64,000 nucleotides of DNA from contig NZ_JAHVHV010000001.1 in assembly GCF_019802085.1 (NCBI RefSeq), positions 992,001 to 1,056,000 on the forward strand, read 5' to 3'. Both the position numbers and the translations under genes were made by a program. The notes beneath the pieces were generated by a model. That model saw nothing but the letters and a program-made list of their open reading frames with translations. It made no database searches and was not told the DNA's origin. This document shows, piece by piece, positions 61,395 to 64,000 of this stretch (position 1 is the stretch's first letter; each line of letters starts with the position of its first letter). Source of the stretch: Ferrimonas balearica (GTDB lineage: Bacteria > Pseudomonadota > Gammaproteobacteria > Enterobacterales > Shewanellaceae).

Positions 61395-64000
61395 TTAAGC
61401 CGGGTTCTTCACCCGGAAGATCAGGCTGTAGTAGAGGGGGATCACCACCAGGGTCAGCACTGTGGCCACCAACAGCCCCACCATGATCACCGCGGACATC
61501 GACTTGAAGAAGGCGTCGGCGACCAGCGGAGCCACCCCCAAGATGGTGGTGGTGGCGCCCAGCACCACCGGGCGGGCCCGGCTCAGGGCGGCGCCGATGA
61601 TGGCGTCGTAGGGGGTCACCCCGGCTTTGACGTCCTGGTCCGCCTGGTCCACCAGCACGATGGCGTTTTTCACCATCATCCCCACCAGGGAGAGGGTGCC
61701 CAGGGTGGCCATAAATTCGAACGGCGTCTGGAACAGCACCAGGCCGGCGGACACGCCCACCAGGGCCAGGGGCACGGTCAGCCAGATCACCAGGGCCTGA
61801 CGCACGCCGTTGAACATGAACACCACCGCCAGCACCATGGCCGCGAAGCCGTAGGGTGCACTGATGGCCAGACCTTCGTTGCCCTCTTTGGCGTCCTTGT
61901 ACTCACCGTGCCACTGCAGGCTGTAGCCCTGGGGCAGGGTCAGCTCGCTTTCCAGCTGGACGCGAATGGACTCGAACGCCTCGAAGGAGAGCACCCCGGC
62001 GGCCGGATCGGCCTGGGCCTTGATGGTGGGCACCCGGTCGATGCGCTTGATCAGGCCATCCTCGAAGGTGACGTTCACCGAGTTCACCAGCTGGGATACC
62101 TGGACGTTGGCCCCCAGGGCCGGGCTGAACACCTCGGTGTTCTCCACGGCACGGTGGTGCTGACGCTCCGCTTCCGGCGCCCGGGCCAGGATGGGGATCA
62201 GGTCATTGCCTTCGCGGTACACGCCCACTTCACGACCGTTGAGAGTCTGGGCGATGGCGCCGTTGATCTCCTGGGTGGTCAGCCCCAGGCGCTGGGCGGA
62301 TTGGGCGTCGTACACCGGGCGCAGGGTGGGCACCTGGTCACGCCAGTCATCCTGAATCGCCATCAGCATGGGGTTGCTGGCCATGATGCCTTTGGCCTGC
62401 TCGGACAGCTGGCGCAATACCTGGGCGTCCGGGCCGGAGAAGGCCGCTTCAATCTTCTTGCCGCCACCGGGGCCGAGCATGAATTTCCAGGCCATGATGG
62501 CCGCGTCCGGGTAGTTGGCGGACAGCTCGGCATTCAGGGTTTCAATCAACGGGCTAATCACCTCGAACTGGTCCACGTCCACCAGCAGCTGGGCGTAGGC
62601 GGTGTTGGCCGGCTCCGGGCTGTAGATCAGCATAAAGCGCAGGCCACCGGCACCGATAAAGCTGGTGACGCCGGTCACCCCCTCTTTGGCCATCACGTCC
62701 TGTTCGATCTGCGCCACCAGCTCAGCGGTGCGCTGGAAGTCGGCGCCCTGGGGCAGGTTGATGTCCACCACAAACTGGGGACGCTCGGACTCAGGCATAA
62801 AGCCCGGGGGCACGAACTGCAGGGAGAGCACACCCAGCACCATCACCGTCAGGATGGTGGCCAGGGACTTCTTGCGGTTGTGCAGTACCCACACCAGGAA
62901 GGCCTTGTAGGCGCCGAGGATGCGGCTGGGCTTCTGGGCCTGGTCAGCCTTGACCGCCAGGAAGTCGTGGCACAGCAGGGGCACCACGGTGATGGCGAAC
63001 AGCCAGGAGAGCATCATGGAGTAGAGGATCACCCAGAACAGGCTGCCGGCGTACTCGCCCATGTTGGAGGGGGAGAGGCCGATGGCGCTGAAGGCCAGGA
63101 TCCCGACGATGGTGCCGCCCAGCAGGGGCCACTGGGTGGATTTGACCACCTCGCCAATCACCTGCTTGCGATCCGCCTGCGGGTCTTTCTGCAAGCGGGA
63201 GAGCACGCCGTCGGTGACCACGATGGCGTTGTCCACCAGCATGCCCAGGGCGATGATCAGCGCCCCCAGGGAGATCCGCTGCATGGCGATGTCGTCAAAC
63301 AGCATCACGATCAGGGTACCGGCCACGGTCAGCACCAGTACGCCGCCGATGATGATGCTGGAGCGCAGGCCCAGGAAGAAGAACAGCACGGTAAAGACGA
63401 TCACCACCGCGGCGATGAGGTTCAGGATAAAGGCGTCCACCGCTTCGGCCACGCTCACCGACTGCAGGGAGATGGGGTTAAGCTCCATCCCCAGGGGCCG
63501 GCGATCGTCCAGTTCGGCCAGGCGCGCCTGAACCGCATCCCCCATCACCACCACGTTGCCGCCGGAGACGTTGGAGATCCCAAGGCCGATGGCCGGCTGG
63601 CCGTTGTAGCGCACCAGCTCGGTCATGTCGGCGTAGCCGCGGGTGATGGTGGCGATGTCCCCCAGGCGAACGACGGAGTCATTCAGGGCGATCTTCAGCT
63701 GCTTGATGTCCTCGAAGCTGGCGATGCTGGCCACCGGGATCACGTTGACGTTCATGTCGCCGGTTTGCAGGGTGCCGGCCATGCTGACGGTATTCTGCTT
63801 GGCCAGCACGTCGTACACCTGATCCATGGAGACGTTCAGGGCGCGGGCACGGGCGCTGTCCACCTCGACAAAGATGCGCTCCTCCTGCTCGGCCTGGATG
63901 GCCACGTTGGCGACGCCGGGCACCAGAGAGAGCTCCCGGGCCAGCATGTCCACGTAGTCCTGGATCTGCTTGAAGCTGTAGCCTTCGCCGGTAACGGCGT
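61395..64000 (-). CDS. RND efflux transporter permease, 5' end beyond the window
   Basis: At least 868 codons of a resistance-nodulation-division inner-membrane pump; the frame is still open at base 64000, so a GTG at 63953 is not the start. Docking and porter loops (SLVPGVANVAIQAEQEERIFVEV, MDQVYDVLAKQNTVSMAG) precede TM2-6. The TM4 relay motif reads GMLVDNAIVVTDG (Asp-Asn where AcrB has Asp-Asp) and the TM10 Lys is in VGMMVKNAIVLVDQ. It ends FRVKNPA. It is AcrB/MdtB-like; the substrate is unknown and the membrane fusion partner is outside the window. Confidence 0.9.
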   Translation of the reverse strand, partial: AVTGEGYSFKQIQDYVDMLARELSLVPGVANVAIQAEQEERIFVEVDSARARALNVSMDQVYDVLAKQNTVSMAGTLQTGDMNVNVIPVASIASFEDIKQLKIALNDSVVRLGDIATITRGYADMTELVRYNGQPAIGLGISNVSGGNVVVMGDAVQARLAELDDRRPLGMELNPISLQSVSVAEAVDAFILNLIAAVVIVFTVLFFFLGLRSSIIIGGVLVLTVAGTLIVMLFDDIAMQRISLGALIIALGMLVDNAIVVTDGVLSRLQKDPQADRKQVIGEVVKSTQWPLLGGTIVGILAFSAIGLSPSNMGEYAGSLFWVILYSMMLSWLFAITVVPLLCHDFLAVKADQAQKPSRILGAYKAFLVWVLHNRKKSLATILTVMVLGVLSLQFVPPGFMPESERPQFVVDINLPQGADFQRTAELVAQIEQDVMAKEGVTGVTSFIGAGGLRFMLIYSPEPANTAYAQLLVDVDQFEVISPLIETLNAELSANYPDAAIMAWKFMLGPGGGKKIEAAFSGPDAQVLRQLSEQAKGIMASNPMLMAIQDDWRDQVPTLRPVYDAQSAQRLGLTTQEINGAIAQTLNGREVGVYREGNDLIPILARAPEAERQHHRAVENTEVFSPALGANVQVSQLVNSVNVTFEDGLIKRIDRVPTIKAQADPAAGVLSFEAFESIRVQLESELTLPQGYSLQWHGEYKDAKEGNEGLAISAPYGFAAMVLAVVFMFNGVRQALVIWLTVPLALVGVSAGLVLFQTPFEFMATLGTLSLVGMMVKNAIVLVDQADQDVKAGVTPYDAIIGAALSRARPVVLGATTTILGVAPLVADAFFKSMSAVIMVGLLVATVLTLVVIPLYYSLIFRVKNPA

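Noticed and set aside
63951-63953. GTG as the start of the RND pump
   Set aside because: The reading frame continues without a stop to the window edge with pump-like sequence (GEGYSFKQIQDYVDML), so the start is outside.

Overview
The window is a GC-rich, densely coded stretch of a gammaproteobacterial chromosome with no mobile elements, CRISPR arrays, rRNA or tRNA genes that I could recognise. Gene content and order (a complete hisGDCBHAFI operon with leader peptide, fadD-rnd, minCDE, ycgL, ycgN, dsbB, nhaB-fadR, spoVR/yeaH/prkA, sodB-grxD, speB, asnS) resemble the Enterobacterales/Vibrionales/Shewanella part of the class. The high GC, DUF3570/DUF4266/ApbE cluster, NhaB and rubrerythrin operon point to a marine, facultatively anaerobic Alteromonadales-type organism such as Ferrimonas or a relative. 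The genus is an inference.

Layout. 1-4470: 3' end of a PepT-like M20 peptidase; a divergent DUF2798-DUF3861 / marR pair with two matching 15-bp palindromes over the promoter; a divergent tetR / secreted amidohydrolase pair with two matching 20-bp palindromes. 4475-11730: the whole histidine operon on the minus strand, translationally coupled, preceded by a 17-residue leader peptide with five consecutive His codons and an attenuator hairpin. 11868-23700 (plus strand): YoaA helicase, TsaB, a 90-residue unknown, a signal-peptide-bearing methyltransferase-like protein, an alpha/beta hydrolase, fadD, rnd, an acyltransferase-3/SGNH protein, and a second fadD with a PsrA-like operator. 23707-30916: minCDE, ycgL, a lytic transglycosylase, ycgN, a possible HPr-like protein, dsbB, nhaB, and fadR with a FadR-box-like site. 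30917-38101: prkA-yeaH-spoVR operon, sodB/grxD, speB. 38284-48156: lipoproteins, a nitroreductase, a Kelch-like propeller plus MliC-like lipoprotein pair, asnS, nudL, a radical SAM protein, GT2 plus START-domain pair, DUF5329, YfcZ-like. 48148-51040: a four-gene minus-strand unit TlpA-like / DUF4266 lipoprotein / DUF3570 outer-membrane-type protein / ApbE. 51129-64000: pabB, an endonuclease/phosphatase-fold lipoprotein, maeA, dbpA, a rubrerythrin / Fe-S reductase / DUF3501 operon, two tandem small HTH proteins, and an RND pump that runs off the window end.

The most interesting system is the TlpA-DUF4266-DUF3570-ApbE unit. DUF3570 contains a DSLTGAT heptapeptide that fits the known ApbE flavinylation acceptor pattern (DxxS/T-G-A-T), and the DUF4266 lipoprotein ends in GGGCGCN. 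Together they suggest an envelope redox module in which an outer-membrane-type protein carries covalent FMN. This is inferred from sequence and gene order only. Local regulation is unusually readable here: his attenuation, MarR- and TetR-type paired operators, a PsrA-like site at the second fadD, and a FadR-like site overlapping the fadR -10 element.
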